Of a DNA stretch of 64,000 nt, positions 16,243-25,545 are shown one piece after another. The translations under genes and the position numbers were made by a program. The notes below the pieces were generated by a model. It was not told the origin of the DNA and searched no databases. It saw only the letters and a program-made list of their open reading frames with translations. Position 1 is the first letter of the stretch. Every line of letters begins with the position of its first letter. Source of the stretch: Micromonospora pisi (GTDB lineage Bacteria; Actinomycetota; Actinomycetes; Mycobacteriales; Micromonosporaceae); contig NZ_RBKT01000001.1 in NCBI RefSeq assembly GCF_003633685.1, positions 3,100,001 to 3,164,000 of the forward strand. Reading direction: 5' to 3'.

Positions 16243-17493
16243 ATGACCACCCAGTCCACGCCCGCCGAACCCGAGACCACACCGGACGGGCCCTGGCTCA
16301 CCCCGGGCGTGAGAGGCATCGGTACCGCCAGCTTCCTCGCCGACGTCGGCCACGAAATCCCCACCGCCCTGCTACCCAGCCTGCTCACCTCCACCCTCGG
16401 CGCCCCGGCCGCCGCCCTCGGCGCGATCGAAGGCGTCTCCGACGCCCTCGCCGGCGCGGCCCGCTTCGGCGGCGGCGTCCTCGCCGACGACCCAGCCCGG
16501 CGCCGCAAAGTCGCCGTCGGCGGCTACGCCACCACCGCCGTCCTCGGCGCGGCAACAGCCGGCGCAACCACCGTCTGGCAGGTCGGCCTACTCCGGGCAG
16601 CAGCCTGGACCGCCCGCGGGCTCCGTGTGCCAGCCCGCAACGCCCTGCTCGCCGACATCGTCCCCGCCAACGCGTACGGACGGGCGTACGGCTTCGAACG
16701 GATGATGGACAACCTCGGCGCGATCTTCGGCCCACTCCTCGCCCTCGGCCTCGTCGCCTGGGTCGGAGTGCAGTGGGCGATCGGCCTGTCCGTCATCCCC
16801 GGCTTACTCGCCGCGACCGCCATCATCTACGCCATCCGCAAGACGCCCCGCCCCACCAGCCGCGACAAAGTTCCGCTGAGAATCCGCATCAAGCCGGTAC
16901 TCAAGGGCGACCTGGGCCGTCTCCTCGGCGCGGTCGCCGCGTTCGAGGTCGGCAACGTCGCCGCCACCCTGCTGATCTTGCGGGCCTCCGACCTCCTCGC
17001 GCCCGAGCACGGTACGAAGACAGCGACGACGATTGCGCTCGGCCTGTACACCGCGTACAACGTTGCCGCCACCCTCGCCTCCGTCCCGGCCGGACGGCTC
17101 TCTGACCGGCTCGGCAGCCGTGGACCGGTGCTCGTCCTCGCCGCAGGCGTCGCCGCATTCGCCGCCGCGTACGGGCTGTTCACGGTGAACGAAGCCGCCA
17201 TCGCATTCCTTGCCATCCCGTTTTTACTGGCCGGCATCGGAATCGGCACAGTGGAAACCGCCCAACACTCCGCAGTCGCCGCGCTCGCTCCGACACACCT
17301 GCGCGGATCGGCGTTCGGGATGCTCGCCACCGTTCAATCGCTGGGCAACCTCGCCGCTTCCACCACCGCTGGCCTGCTGTGGAGCACCATCTCGCCAACC
17401 GCCGCCTTCATCTACCTCACCACTTGGATGACGCTCGCGCTCGCCGGCCTCATCCTTAGCGCACTGCAAGCGCGCCGCACCGACCGTGCCTGA
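16243..17493 (+). CDS. MFS transporter
   Basis: 416 residues with about 12 hydrophobic segments. GGVLADDPARRRKVAVGGY marks the cytoplasmic loop after helix 2, and the second half has a related loop ASVPAGRLSDRLGSRGPV. The N-terminus (GVRGIGTASFLADVGHEIPTALLPSLL) matches MFS proteins that often accompany metal or oxyanion operons. Substrate is unknown; as last gene of the modABC unit (14 bases after modC) it might export or import a molybdenum-related anion. A terminator follows immediately. Confidence 0.85.
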   Translation: MTTQSTPAEPETTPDGPWLTPGVRGIGTASFLADVGHEIPTALLPSLLTSTLGAPAAALGAIEGVSDALAGAARFGGGVLADDPARRRKVAVGGYATTAVLGAATAGATTVWQVGLLRAAAWTARGLRVPARNALLADIVPANAYGRAYGFERMMDNLGAIFGPLLALGLVAWVGVQWAIGLSVIPGLLAATAIIYAIRKTPRPTSRDKVPLRIRIKPVLKGDLGRLLGAVAAFEVGNVAATLLILRASDLLAPEHGTKTATTIALGLYTAYNVAATLASVPAGRLSDRLGSRGPVLVLAAGVAAFAAAYGLFTVNEAAIAFLAIPFLLAGIGIGTVETAQHSAVAALAPTHLRGSAFGMLATVQSLGNLAASTTAGLLWSTISPTAAFIYLTTWMTLALAGLILSALQARRTDRA

Positions 17494-17500
17494 CATGCCT

Positions 17501-17533
17501 GACCAGGTCTCACCGGAATGACCTGGTCTTGTG
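17501..17533 (+). terminator. terminator of the molybdate operon
   Basis: GACCAGGTC (17501-17509) pairs perfectly with GACCTGGTC (17520-17528) across ten bases and is followed by TTGTGC. It lies eight bases after the MFS stop codon. Confidence 0.7.
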
Positions 17534-17616
17534 CTTGACAGGTGTAGATAAGGACGCCGGTCCGCGCGCTGTGTGAACTCATCGCGAACGCACTGGATGA
17601 GGATCCCGACGCACAC

Positions 17617-19524
17617 GTGGGGTGGGCCGACGGGGTCCTGACGATTGCCGACGCCGGCCCGGGTATTCCCGAGGAGGGACTTATCCTCGGCTACTCGACG
17701 AAGAATGATCAGCAGATCGGTCAGTTCGGGGAGGGGAAGAAGCTCGCCTGCCTGGTCCTTGCCCGCAGCACGGACATCGGGGCGGTCCGCTGCGAGACGG
17801 TCGGCTACAGCTTCGTCCCGACGGTCGAGCGGCGTCGGCTGCTCGGCGGCCTGATCCCGTCGCGCTCCGCGCAGGGCGCGGAGGTCCTCGTGTACCACCT
17901 GGCCCAAACCGACCGGACCCGAGGAACCGTCATCACCGTCGAATGCCCTCAGGCACTCGCCGACGACGCCATCGGACGGTTCCGGGCACTGACCGAACCC
18001 GCCTACATGGCGCCAGGACTCCCGGGGGCCTGTGTGCTGACCGGGGATCCCGGCCGGGTCTGGATCGGCGGCGTACTCGTCACCACCGTTCCGGGATTCC
18101 GTGCCTCCTACGACCTGCCGCTGGACAACAAGACCCTGCAAAACCGGGACCGCACCGTCATCGAGGCCGGGGCACTACGCGACGCCGTCCGCGGCATCCT
18201 CACCGCCACCGAGGACCAGGCCGTCATCGACCGGTTCGCCACCCACGTCCTCAGCGGCGGCACCCTCCGTGAGCCGGAACAGTTCTTCACCGGGGTAACC
18301 CACCCCCGGGCACGAGCCGCGTGGCGGGCATGGGGGCGCGCTCACCTGCCCGCCCAGACGTTCTACACCGCCCCGGGCACCAACTCCGAAGCAGCCCTCG
18401 ACCTGCGCGACAAGGGCTACACCGAGGTCACCGCCCGTCAGTTGCCCGCCAACCATCAGCACGCACTGATGGACCTGCTCGGCGTCGAGGTCGCCCGAGC
18501 GTCGCAGCGACGCCACTACGAGCGCAACCGCGACAAGACCACCTGGGTACCCGAGCGTTCCCTGACTGTGGCGGAGCGGACGGCGTTGCGGGACGCCTGC
18601 CAGCTCGTTCGCCGCGCCATCGGGTCCTACGCGCTGGACCGGGTCCGGGTGTACTCCGACAGCGAGGAGTCACCCTGCTCGGCCGGGTTCTACCACCCGC
18701 GTAACGGTGATACGGCTGTCCACCGGGACACGCTGTCCGACCGACACGCGCTGCTCCGCACGCTGCTGCACGAGGCGGCGCATCGGGTCGGGCATCGCGG
18801 CGGTGGCCGTTGGACACCCATTCCCGACTACGGCGACCGAACCCGGGGGTTCGAAGGAATCCTCAGCGACTTCGGCGGACTGCTCCTCGGCTACCTCGCC
18901 GACGGCGGCACACTGCCCGACCATGTCGACCAGCCAGCCCGCGCACCAGCCGCCGGGGTGCGACTGTCCGGCGCGGACGACCCCGCCGTCCCGGTCAGCC
19001 GCCGGGAGCTGGCGCACCTGCTCACCGATCTGCTGCCGCACGCCCTGACCGCCGGCGGGTACGCCAGCGAGGAGGACATGGTGGCCTCCACCGGAGTCCA
19101 CCCCGAATACTGGCGCACCTTGACCAGCCCCAGGCCCGCCGGCTACCGCCGGAAGATGGGCGCGGGCGGCCGGGCATGGGACTACGACAAGGTCGCCCTG
19201 CTCGCCGAGGCCGTCGGGGTACATCCACCCGTCGTCTGGCTCGGCTACAACCTCTGCGAAGGCCCCCTCCACGGACGTCGGCGGGAGAACTGGGGCCAAC
19301 CGGGCCCGTGGACGCGCAGGATCCGCGACCTGACACTGCGGGCCTGCGCCGACCTGGAGGCGCTCGGCGGGTCCTACGTCGAACAGATCCCGGCCCTACG
19401 CGCCCTGGTCAACGGTGAGACACCCGCCCCGACAGGTGACGACACCTGGCAGGCCCCAGCGCGCGCTCTCCTGGCGCTCGAACGTCAGCGGCTCGGCCTG
19501 CACCTCCCCGTCCAGCCAACCTGA
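17617..19524 (+). CDS. GHKL ATPase fused to HExxH metallopeptidase-like domain, 5'-truncated
   Basis: The open frame begins after a TAG at 17545; the first usable start is GTG 17617. Codons before this GTG already encode the GHKL N-box (LCELIANALDED, 17569-17604), so the original start has been lost. Downstream are the G1 box (ADAGPGIPEEG) and G2 box (GQFGEGKKLACLVLA), a transducer-like region to about residue 230, then LLRTLLHEAAHRVGH near 395, an HExxH zinc site, followed by a C-terminal part with FEGILSDFGGLLLG and WLGYNLCEG. An ATPase joined to a peptidase-like domain is unusual. From GTG 17617 the product would lack the Mg-ATP N-box, so it is probably inactive. Truncation coincides with the right end of the molybdate block. 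Confidence 0.7.
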   Translation: MGWADGVLTIADAGPGIPEEGLILGYSTKNDQQIGQFGEGKKLACLVLARSTDIGAVRCETVGYSFVPTVERRRLLGGLIPSRSAQGAEVLVYHLAQTDRTRGTVITVECPQALADDAIGRFRALTEPAYMAPGLPGACVLTGDPGRVWIGGVLVTTVPGFRASYDLPLDNKTLQNRDRTVIEAGALRDAVRGILTATEDQAVIDRFATHVLSGGTLREPEQFFTGVTHPRARAAWRAWGRAHLPAQTFYTAPGTNSEAALDLRDKGYTEVTARQLPANHQHALMDLLGVEVARASQRRHYERNRDKTTWVPERSLTVAERTALRDACQLVRRAIGSYALDRVRVYSDSEESPCSAGFYHPRNGDTAVHRDTLSDRHALLRTLLHEAAHRVGHRGGGRWTPIPDYGDRTRGFEGILSDFGGLLLGYLADGGTLPDHVDQPARAPAAGVRLSGADDPAVPVSRRELAHLLTDLLPHALTAGGYASEEDMVASTGVHPEYWRTLTSPRPAGYRRKMGAGGRAWDYDKVALLAEAVGVHPPVVWLGYNLCEGPLHGRRRENWGQPGPWTRRIRDLTLRACADLEALGGSYVEQIPALRALVNGETPAPTGDDTWQAPARALLALERQRLGLHLPVQPT

Positions 19525-19680
19525 CCGGCGGCCGGGCACAAACCACAGGCGAACAAACCAACAGGACCCCCGGGTGGAACGCACCCCCGCCAGCGCCCGC
19601 GCGTCCGGGCGCCTGTCCCCGCACGGTGACCTGCTCGACCGACCCCAACCACACCCGAGCCCGAACGAGAGAAAGCAGCC

Positions 19681-19938
19681 ATGAGCCACGAGATCTTCCC
19701 GGTACGGGACGCCGTCGTGCGCCTGTTCGACCGCAGCGCCGACCTGGGCAGTGACGACGCCAGCGACATGTACGTCCTGGAAGTCGCCGGTATCTCGGTA
19801 CTGGTCCGCTTCCGCACGACCCGGACCAATCCGATGAGCCGGCCTCAGCTGTATGTGCACATCGAAAACGAGGGCCGCGGACCGACCGAACTCGCGGTCG
19901 AGATCAGCAACAGCGGCGACACGATCCACCAGATCTAG
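19681..19938 (+). CDS. small hypothetical protein
   Basis: 85 residues with a GAGAGAAAG ribosome site. The sequence is acidic at the start and alternates strands (MYVLEVAGISVLVRFRT, PQLYVHIENEGRGPTELAVEI), suggesting a small beta-rich domain. No family was recognised. It lies between the truncated GHKL gene and two further unknown genes in the same direction. Confidence 0.6.
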   Translation: MSHEIFPVRDAVVRLFDRSADLGSDDASDMYVLEVAGISVLVRFRTTRTNPMSRPQLYVHIENEGRGPTELAVEISNSGDTIHQI

Positions 19939-20241
19939 CGCCACGAGGGCACGCCCCCGTCCCCGGTCCGCCGCGACGGTCACCCCAAAGCGAACTGGCC
20001 GGGCGCCGAACGGACGAGCACGTGGCCCTCGGCGGAAGCGGCGAGCAACCCATGCCGGCCGGCAACACGGTGTCCTGCAACGTCGCCGAGTCGCTCAGCC
20101 CACAGATTGCCGAAGCCCTGCTCCCGGACGCCGCGACTCCGCGCGGGGCCCGCCCGGCACACCTGGACGGCAACACCCTCCCCGCCACACCACACCCAGA
20201 TCGCGGCCGATGTCATCCGCCGCACCAGAAAGGGATCTCTG

Positions 20242-20673
20242 ATGAACAACACCACCCCGTCCCAGCCGCCCAGCCCCGTACACGGCGAGGACGTCGCGTC
20301 TGGCACCACCGGCGGCACGCCAGCCCACGTCGTCATCACCTACAACATTCCCGACCCGGGCCAGCGCTCACCGAACCCGCAGGTCGTCCGGGATAGCCGG
20401 GGACGCATCCGCGTCTGCGACGACGCGGGCGACCGCCTCGGATGGGCCGATCTTCACATCACGTGGGAGGACGCCGACCCCGGTCACCACCCACACGGCG
20501 AGGCGACGGACCACGACGTCGACCCCCGCCCGCTGGAGCCGTACACGGCTGCTGACCTCGCATTCGTCACCGAGGCGCTGACGGCCGTCTGGGACAGGCC
20601 GGGTAGCACCCCGCAGGACCTCGCCCGTGCCCCCCTGGACGCGCTCGGGCAGACCGGCCGGCTCGAACCCTAA
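20242..20673 (+). CDS. hypothetical protein
   Basis: 143 residues from an ATG preceded by AAAGGGA. The N-terminal 30 residues are Pro/Thr-rich; the middle reads VVITYNIPDPGQRSP and GRIRVCDDAGDRLGWADLHITW, and the C-terminus is acidic and helical (ADLAFVTEALTAVWDRP). No family was recognised. The 303 bases before it hold a short open frame from 20052 whose start looks coding but which lacks a ribosome site; I do not call it. Confidence 0.6.
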   Translation: MNNTTPSQPPSPVHGEDVASGTTGGTPAHVVITYNIPDPGQRSPNPQVVRDSRGRIRVCDDAGDRLGWADLHITWEDADPGHHPHGEATDHDVDPRPLEPYTAADLAFVTEALTAVWDRPGSTPQDLARAPLDALGQTGRLEP

Positions 20674-20749
20674 CCCCTCGGCGCGCGCCCGCGCCGCCCG
20701 GCACGGGCCGCCCTCTTCCCAACCCATCCCCACGTCCCGAAGGACACCC

Positions 20750-22966
20750 GTGAATCAGCACCCGAACCCCATGTTCGTGCTCACCGACGACACCTACAAC
20801 GCCCGGGGCGCCGTGGTGGTCGAGAACGGCCGCTGGATCGGCCGCGACACCAGCGGCGCCCGGCTGTTCGACCGCAGAGACATCCACGGCACGGAGGCCG
20901 CGGCCAAGAACCTGGGCCTGCGCCTCGTCACCAGCGCCTGGTACGGAGTCCAGACCGGCGGCCCCACCAGCCCGGACCAGCGAACGCACAGCGCTCCCGA
21001 CGCGATGCCACACGAGCGCCTGTTCAAGACCCACAACCACCAGAGCCGCCCACCCACGCACACCGTCCACGACAAGCGGGACTGCCCGCACGCCAAGGGC
21101 GTCAACCACCAACACATCCGCACCGCCACCGGCCGCGAGGTGATGACGGCCTGGCTCGCCAACGAACGGCAAGTCGACCGCCTGGAACTGTGCGACATCT
21201 GCCTACCCGCAGCCGCGCCGACGATGAACACCCTCGCGGACTTCAAACGCGCCGCCGTACCGGGCAGCCGCTGGATGTGCATCAACCGGATCCACCCCCA
21301 GGTATCCGGGATTCGCACCGTCACCGGAGGCAAGACCCGGCTGCGCTACACCGGCACCAAAGCCGATGGATCGACGATCGACAACGGCGGAATGGACTTT
21401 CCGAAGGCCAGCGAGTGCCGCATCACCGGCAACGCCGTCAACGTCCTGGAGGAAGCCGGATCCGACCTGGTCGCGTTCACGTGGAACCGGCTGCCCGACG
21501 GACCGCCGACCGAGGCGGTCCGGTTGCCCCGGCTGATCACCGCCCGACCGTGGAAGCGCGAACTGCGCGGCACCGACGAGAAGCGCTGGTGCGTCTACGA
21601 CACGCAACGCGCCCGGGTCGCCCCGATGGCGGGCCCCGACGCTGAGGACGGCGACGGCGCCTACTTCGCCACCGAAGAGCAGGCGCAGGCATGGATCAAC
21701 CAGCACAGCACCCCGGTCGCCGAGCCGATGTCGACAGGCGAGCACGCCGCCCCGCCCGGCTCCACCTGCGACGGGTGGGACGAGCGCAACCCGCACAGCG
21801 ACTGGGCGTACGACGTCGACGACTACGGCATCGTCTACGGCGACGGCGCGTGGCCGTTCTACATAGACGGGCAGCCAGCACGCGTGCGACTCTCGCCCAC
21901 CACCTTCCGAGCGTGGGGCAGCCGTTACGCCGCTACATGGCCTGACCATCCGGGTCACGCCGCCGCCTCTTTCAACTGCGACGTTCGGCCGCAGGGCATG
22001 GGCGCGACCGGCAGGCGGGTGACGGTCGACATCAACCTCCTCACAAACACCTTCACGGTGCCGGACTCCTGCCCACTCGAGTTGCGCGAAGAGGCCATTG
22101 CGCACGCACAGCGGATCCTCGATGTCATCATCGCCGCCCGTGCTGACCGTGAGCACTACGCCCGGCCGTGGACCGCTCATGACCGACATGACGCGAAGCA
22201 GGCTGCGGCAGCCGGCCTGGAGGCGCCCGTCCGGGAGCGGAGGCCGACCCCACTGGTGCCGCCAGCCGCAGCCTCAGTGTCGACCGACGTGTACGCCGTG
22301 CGGCAGTACGAGACGGTGTGGCAGCGCGTCGGCCCGGACGAATGGCTGTTCATGCACCCGAGCGGGGCGACCAGCCGGCCATGCGAGCATCGGCACGACA
22401 CCGCAACCGTGCGGTTGCTCGGCCCAGTCGAGCCGATCGACAGCCGTCCGGTCAAGGTGCTCGACCGGCTGACCGCCGACCTGGTCGGCGCCACTGTCAA
22501 GGTGCAGTTCGGTCGGCGGTACGTCGACCTCTGGGTGGAGTCCGCCGAGGCCGGATTCCTCTACGGGCAGACGGACCGAGTCGGCCCACGCGTGGTGCAC
22601 CTGGCAGAGACGGGCCTACCGCTGGACCTGCCGCCGCTGCTTGACCAGCACGGTCACCCGATCGCCGTCGGTGACTACGTGCAGGAGTACACCAACGGGC
22701 GAATCGGGCCGCAGCCGGCCGGCGAGTACGTGGGCACCTTCAGGGTCGTCGCGGTCGACGATCTCGACCGGGTGGTCTTCACGAACAGGTACGCCCACGA
22801 CGGCCAGGAACAGGCGGTCGCGTTCCCCGCCGACGTCCGCCGGGTGCCCGCGATATCGGTACCACAGTGGCCGACGTCGTACCGCCCGGCGACGGAGCCG
22901 GACCAGCCGAGCGAGCCCTTCCCAGCGGACCAGGTGCTCCCCACCAATCCCACCCCGCAGTCCTAA
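20750..22966 (+). CDS. large multidomain hypothetical protein
   Basis: 738 residues from a GTG with GAAGGA upstream. Residues about 95-150 contain KRDCPHAKG and LELCDICLPAA, a possible four-ligand zinc site. The middle has two aromatic-rich segments (KRWCVYDTQRARV, AYDVDDYGIVYGDGAWPFYIDGQPARV). The C-terminal third resembles small beta-barrel modules (VGATVKVQFGRRYVDLWVESAEAGFLYGQ). There is no membrane segment or known catalytic motif. It is the largest unknown of the element's central part. The frame ends at 22966, but 28 further codons in another frame (to 23057) look protein-like. Confidence 0.65.
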   Translation: MNQHPNPMFVLTDDTYNARGAVVVENGRWIGRDTSGARLFDRRDIHGTEAAAKNLGLRLVTSAWYGVQTGGPTSPDQRTHSAPDAMPHERLFKTHNHQSRPPTHTVHDKRDCPHAKGVNHQHIRTATGREVMTAWLANERQVDRLELCDICLPAAAPTMNTLADFKRAAVPGSRWMCINRIHPQVSGIRTVTGGKTRLRYTGTKADGSTIDNGGMDFPKASECRITGNAVNVLEEAGSDLVAFTWNRLPDGPPTEAVRLPRLITARPWKRELRGTDEKRWCVYDTQRARVAPMAGPDAEDGDGAYFATEEQAQAWINQHSTPVAEPMSTGEHAAPPGSTCDGWDERNPHSDWAYDVDDYGIVYGDGAWPFYIDGQPARVRLSPTTFRAWGSRYAATWPDHPGHAAASFNCDVRPQGMGATGRRVTVDINLLTNTFTVPDSCPLELREEAIAHAQRILDVIIAARADREHYARPWTAHDRHDAKQAAAAGLEAPVRERRPTPLVPPAAASVSTDVYAVRQYETVWQRVGPDEWLFMHPSGATSRPCEHRHDTATVRLLGPVEPIDSRPVKVLDRLTADLVGATVKVQFGRRYVDLWVESAEAGFLYGQTDRVGPRVVHLAETGLPLDLPPLLDQHGHPIAVGDYVQEYTNGRIGPQPAGEYVGTFRVVAVDDLDRVVFTNRYAHDGQEQAVAFPADVRRVPAISVPQWPTSYRPATEPDQPSEPFPADQVLPTNPTPQS

Positions 22967-23084
22967 CAAGCGCGACGTCTGGCACGAGGTGGCCTACCTG
23001 GACGCCGGACGGAACTACTTCAACCGTGAACGCATCACGACGCGTAAGCCGAGCTGATCCATGAGTCAGGTCGAGGGGGAAGGC

Positions 23085-23303
23085 ATGTTTCAGGATGACG
23101 AAATCCGCCGCCTGGCGCGGCGACGTGAGCGGTACGCCCTGGCCGTACTCGCTGGCGCGAGTGATGCGCCGCAGCTTCTGGCGGACATGCGGGAGGCAGG
23201 GCGCCAGTTGGGCGTACTGCGGGATGCCGAGGCGTTGGCGGCGCACCGGAACCAAGGGGCGGTCTGGGCATGGCCGAAGCATGCCCCGTGGGCAGGATTC
23301 TGA
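23085..23303 (+). CDS. small hypothetical protein
   Basis: 72 residues, helical and arginine-rich (EIRRLARRRERYALAVLAGA), ending in an aromatic tail (WAWPKHAPWAGF). I choose the ATG at 23085 because a strong GAGGGGGAAGG lies directly before it; an in-frame ATG at 23061 would add eight residues. No family was recognised. Confidence 0.55.
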   Translation: MFQDDEIRRLARRRERYALAVLAGASDAPQLLADMREAGRQLGVLRDAEALAAHRNQGAVWAWPKHAPWAGF

Positions 23304-23353
23304 CGTGCCGTAATGGTGGGAGCTGGATCGAAGCAACCGAAGGTGAGGCAAGC

Positions 23354-23965
23354 ATGTACGGCCAGGTAATCGAGGAACCCGGATACCGGGTGCTTCTGGA
23401 ACAGGAGGATTCACCGGTCAATCCGCGCGAGGAGTGGAACAACCTGGCGCACGTCGTGACGGTTCCCTCGGCTCGGTACATCGACGTGGACGAGGACGGG
23501 GGGCCGCTGGCCGACGCCTGGGCGACCCTGAACTACCGACACTTCTGCAGCGAGGCTGAGGTGATCTTCACACGGTACGCACGGATCTTCCACGGCGCGA
23601 CGGTGCTGGTTGATGCGCCGATCGATGGCGCCCGGTCGGTGTGGTACCTGATGCCGGAGGACATCGAGCGCCAGGGCATCACCAACCCGGTCGCCTGTCT
23701 GAAGGGGGAGCGCGACACCTACCGCCAGTGGGCAGAGGGTGACGTGTACGGCTGGGTGGTGGAGGAGTCCGTCATCTGGGTCAGGGTGGTCGATGCCGGC
23801 GACGCGAAGCCGGACAAGTTGGTGACGCGCAAGACATGGGAGGTGGTCGACGCGTCCTGGGGCATCTACGGGTACGAGTACGCCGAGGAAGCCGCGCGGG
23901 AGGCGCTGGCCAGGTACGTCATGATGCGTTCGCGGTGTGATGGCTGGACGTCAGCCGAGCATTGA
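23354..23965 (+). CDS. hypothetical protein
   Basis: 203 residues, acidic, with aromatic segments such as FTRYARIFHGATVLVDAP and GDVYGWVVEESVIWVRVVDA, and a C-terminal helix (EYAEEAAREALARYVMM). The ATG at 23354 follows GAAGGTGAGG. There is no recognised family, signal peptide or membrane segment. It is followed by a 530-base non-coding stretch containing the second copy of the 204-bp repeat. Confidence 0.6.
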   Translation: MYGQVIEEPGYRVLLEQEDSPVNPREEWNNLAHVVTVPSARYIDVDEDGGPLADAWATLNYRHFCSEAEVIFTRYARIFHGATVLVDAPIDGARSVWYLMPEDIERQGITNPVACLKGERDTYRQWAEGDVYGWVVEESVIWVRVVDAGDAKPDKLVTRKTWEVVDASWGIYGYEYAEEAAREALARYVMMRSRCDGWTSAEH

Positions 23966-23992
23966 CGGTGGGCGTGGCCGTAAGACGCCGTA

Positions 23993-24142
23993 ATGCCCCC
24001 GTCTGTCCTGCGCCATGTGGTACTCGCGTCGAAGAACGCCCCGCTGACCGAGATCCGGCTGCGGTCGGGTGTTGCCCGCCGGTACGCCGAGGTCGCCCTG
24101 GTCCTTGCTCGCGTGGATAGCCGGCCCTGCGCGCGCCTGTGA
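23993..24142 (+). CDS. 49-codon ORF abutting the repeat
   Basis: An ATG-started frame of 49 residues (with APLTEIRLRSGVARRYAEVALVL) ends exactly where the 203-bp repeat begins. It has no clear ribosome site. Its codon pattern looks coding in the middle, so it may be the remnant of a longer gene cut at the repeat boundary. Confidence 0.25.
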   Translation: MPPSVLRHVVLASKNAPLTEIRLRSGVARRYAEVALVLARVDSRPCARL

Positions 24143-24345
24143 TGGGGACTCGGCACGGTCCCGGTCGGTCGTGCCGTCGTCAAGCCGCCCGCCGACGCCC
24201 CACGTTCGGATCCGGGCCGCCCGGCTTGCTCCGCTGCGCCGGGACGCTTCGCTCGGCCACAGATCCTCGGCGTGTGGCTGCCGGTCTGGCTTGACCCCGG
24301 CGGTACCCGACCGGGCCTGTCGTGCTCGTCCCCATCCCGACGGCA
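24143..24345. repeat. 203-bp dispersed repeat, copy 2
   Basis: Near-identical to 7306-7509 in the same orientation. It lies about 150 bases upstream of the gene at 24499. Differences from copy 1 are about four substitutions and one deleted base, showing a fairly recent duplication or strong constraint. Confidence 0.8.
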
Positions 24346-24498
24346 GCGCACCCGGCCGGCAACGCGAACAAGAACCTACAAACGAATTAGCTCCGGCCGA
24401 CGGCCGAACACCTCATCAGACAACCGTTTCGGACCGGTTCCGGAACGGATCAGACCCATGTCCGTGTCGCCATCGGCACAGGAAAGGAAGCCAAACAC

Positions 24499-24918
24499 AT
24501 GCTGACGGTCACCGTCTATCACAATCAGGAAAGCCGGTTCATGCCCTACGAGGACGGGCAACGGCTCGTCGCCGTCACATCGCACCGGCTCGAAGCTCAC
24601 GACGGCCGCGACCCGCAAATGGCCACCGAATGGGCGTTCCACGCCTTCAACGCCGACCTTGACCGCTTGGAGTCGGCCCGCGGAACCGCGGACGGCGAGG
24701 CCGCGTTCCTCGCCGCCTGCGTGTACCGACTGCTCGGGTGCCGGTCCGTATCCGTCGGCGATGTCGTCGAGGTACAGGCAGACCGGGAGGACAGCCAGTG
24801 GTTGTCCTGCTCCCCCTTCGGATGGCGCCACATCACCGAGCCATCCAACCTATCCGGCGAGCCGCTCACTGCCGCCAAGGTCTACCAGCACATCAGGTCG
24901 CAACAGTCCACTCGATGA
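24499..24918 (+). CDS. hypothetical protein
   Basis: 139 residues from an ATG preceded by GGAAAGGAAG. It has the pattern LTVTVYHNQ, GQRLVAVTSHRLEA, EWAFHAFNADLDRL, YRLLGCRSVSVGDVVEV and a C-terminal helix. Short unknown proteins of this kind are typical of actinomycete integrative elements. No catalytic motif is visible. Confidence 0.65.
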   Translation: MLTVTVYHNQESRFMPYEDGQRLVAVTSHRLEAHDGRDPQMATEWAFHAFNADLDRLESARGTADGEAAFLAACVYRLLGCRSVSVGDVVEVQADREDSQWLSCSPFGWRHITEPSNLSGEPLTAAKVYQHIRSQQSTR

Positions 24919-25122
24919 CCGACACCGTCCTTGGACGCCTCAACAGACCTGGCGTCCGGCTTGCCCGGGACACCCGCGACGCCGGGGAACCTCCGCGACC
25001 TCCGCCCGCGTTTCGCAGGCCGACCGCTGCCAGGGAGCGGGCCCGCCGGGATGCCGCGCGCCAACGTGACCGCTTGACCGTGCCCACTCGGGTTCTTTAC
25101 TCAGCTTCACGGAGGTTGTTTC

Positions 25123-25535
25123 TTGTCCCGCAACGTGGTGCTCAGTTTCGGTGCGGGCATTGACTCATCCGCGGTTCTCGCCCGATGGCTCACTGACCCA
25201 TCCAGTCGTGACTTCGAACTGTCCGCTCTGACCATGATCGTCGCCCAGGTAGGCGACGAATACCCCGACACCTACCAGACCGCCGAGCAGGCACTCCTAC
25301 CCATGCTCCGGGCGCGCGGGGTCCGGCTCGTCCAGGTCGCCCGCCCAGCCCTGGCTACCGGCGGCGGGAAACGCTATGTCGTCCTCGATGACACCGCCGC
25401 ACCCCGACGGCTGGTCCGGGCCGGTCCGGTGCGACTGTCGGACGAACTGGCCCGCAACGGCACGATCGCCCAGGTCTCCAACCGGCGCTGCATAGTTGAC
25501 TGCACTAAGCAGGGCAAGCGAATCCGCGAACTGGT
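25123..25535 (+). pseudogene. truncated PP-loop/PAPS-reductase-like protein
   Basis: A TTG start with GGAGG upstream opens a frame whose first 135 codons have the PP-loop SFGAGIDSSAVLARWL (residues 8-23), IVAQVGDEYPDT and RYVVLDDTAAP, typical of PAPS-reductase-like adenylating proteins found in actinomycete elements. After about RRCIVDCTKQGKRIREL similarity ends and the frame continues antisense through the minus-strand gene at 25546 and part of sod. The catalytic C-terminal half is missing. The junction lies near 25480-25545 and marks insertion or inversion of the sod block. Confidence 0.6.
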
Positions 25536-25545
25536 CAGTGTTGAC

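Noticed and set aside
20022-20396. A 124-residue plus-strand frame
   Set aside because: The first 40 codons look weakly protein-like, but there is no ribosome site and the rest overlaps the gene at 20242 in another frame.
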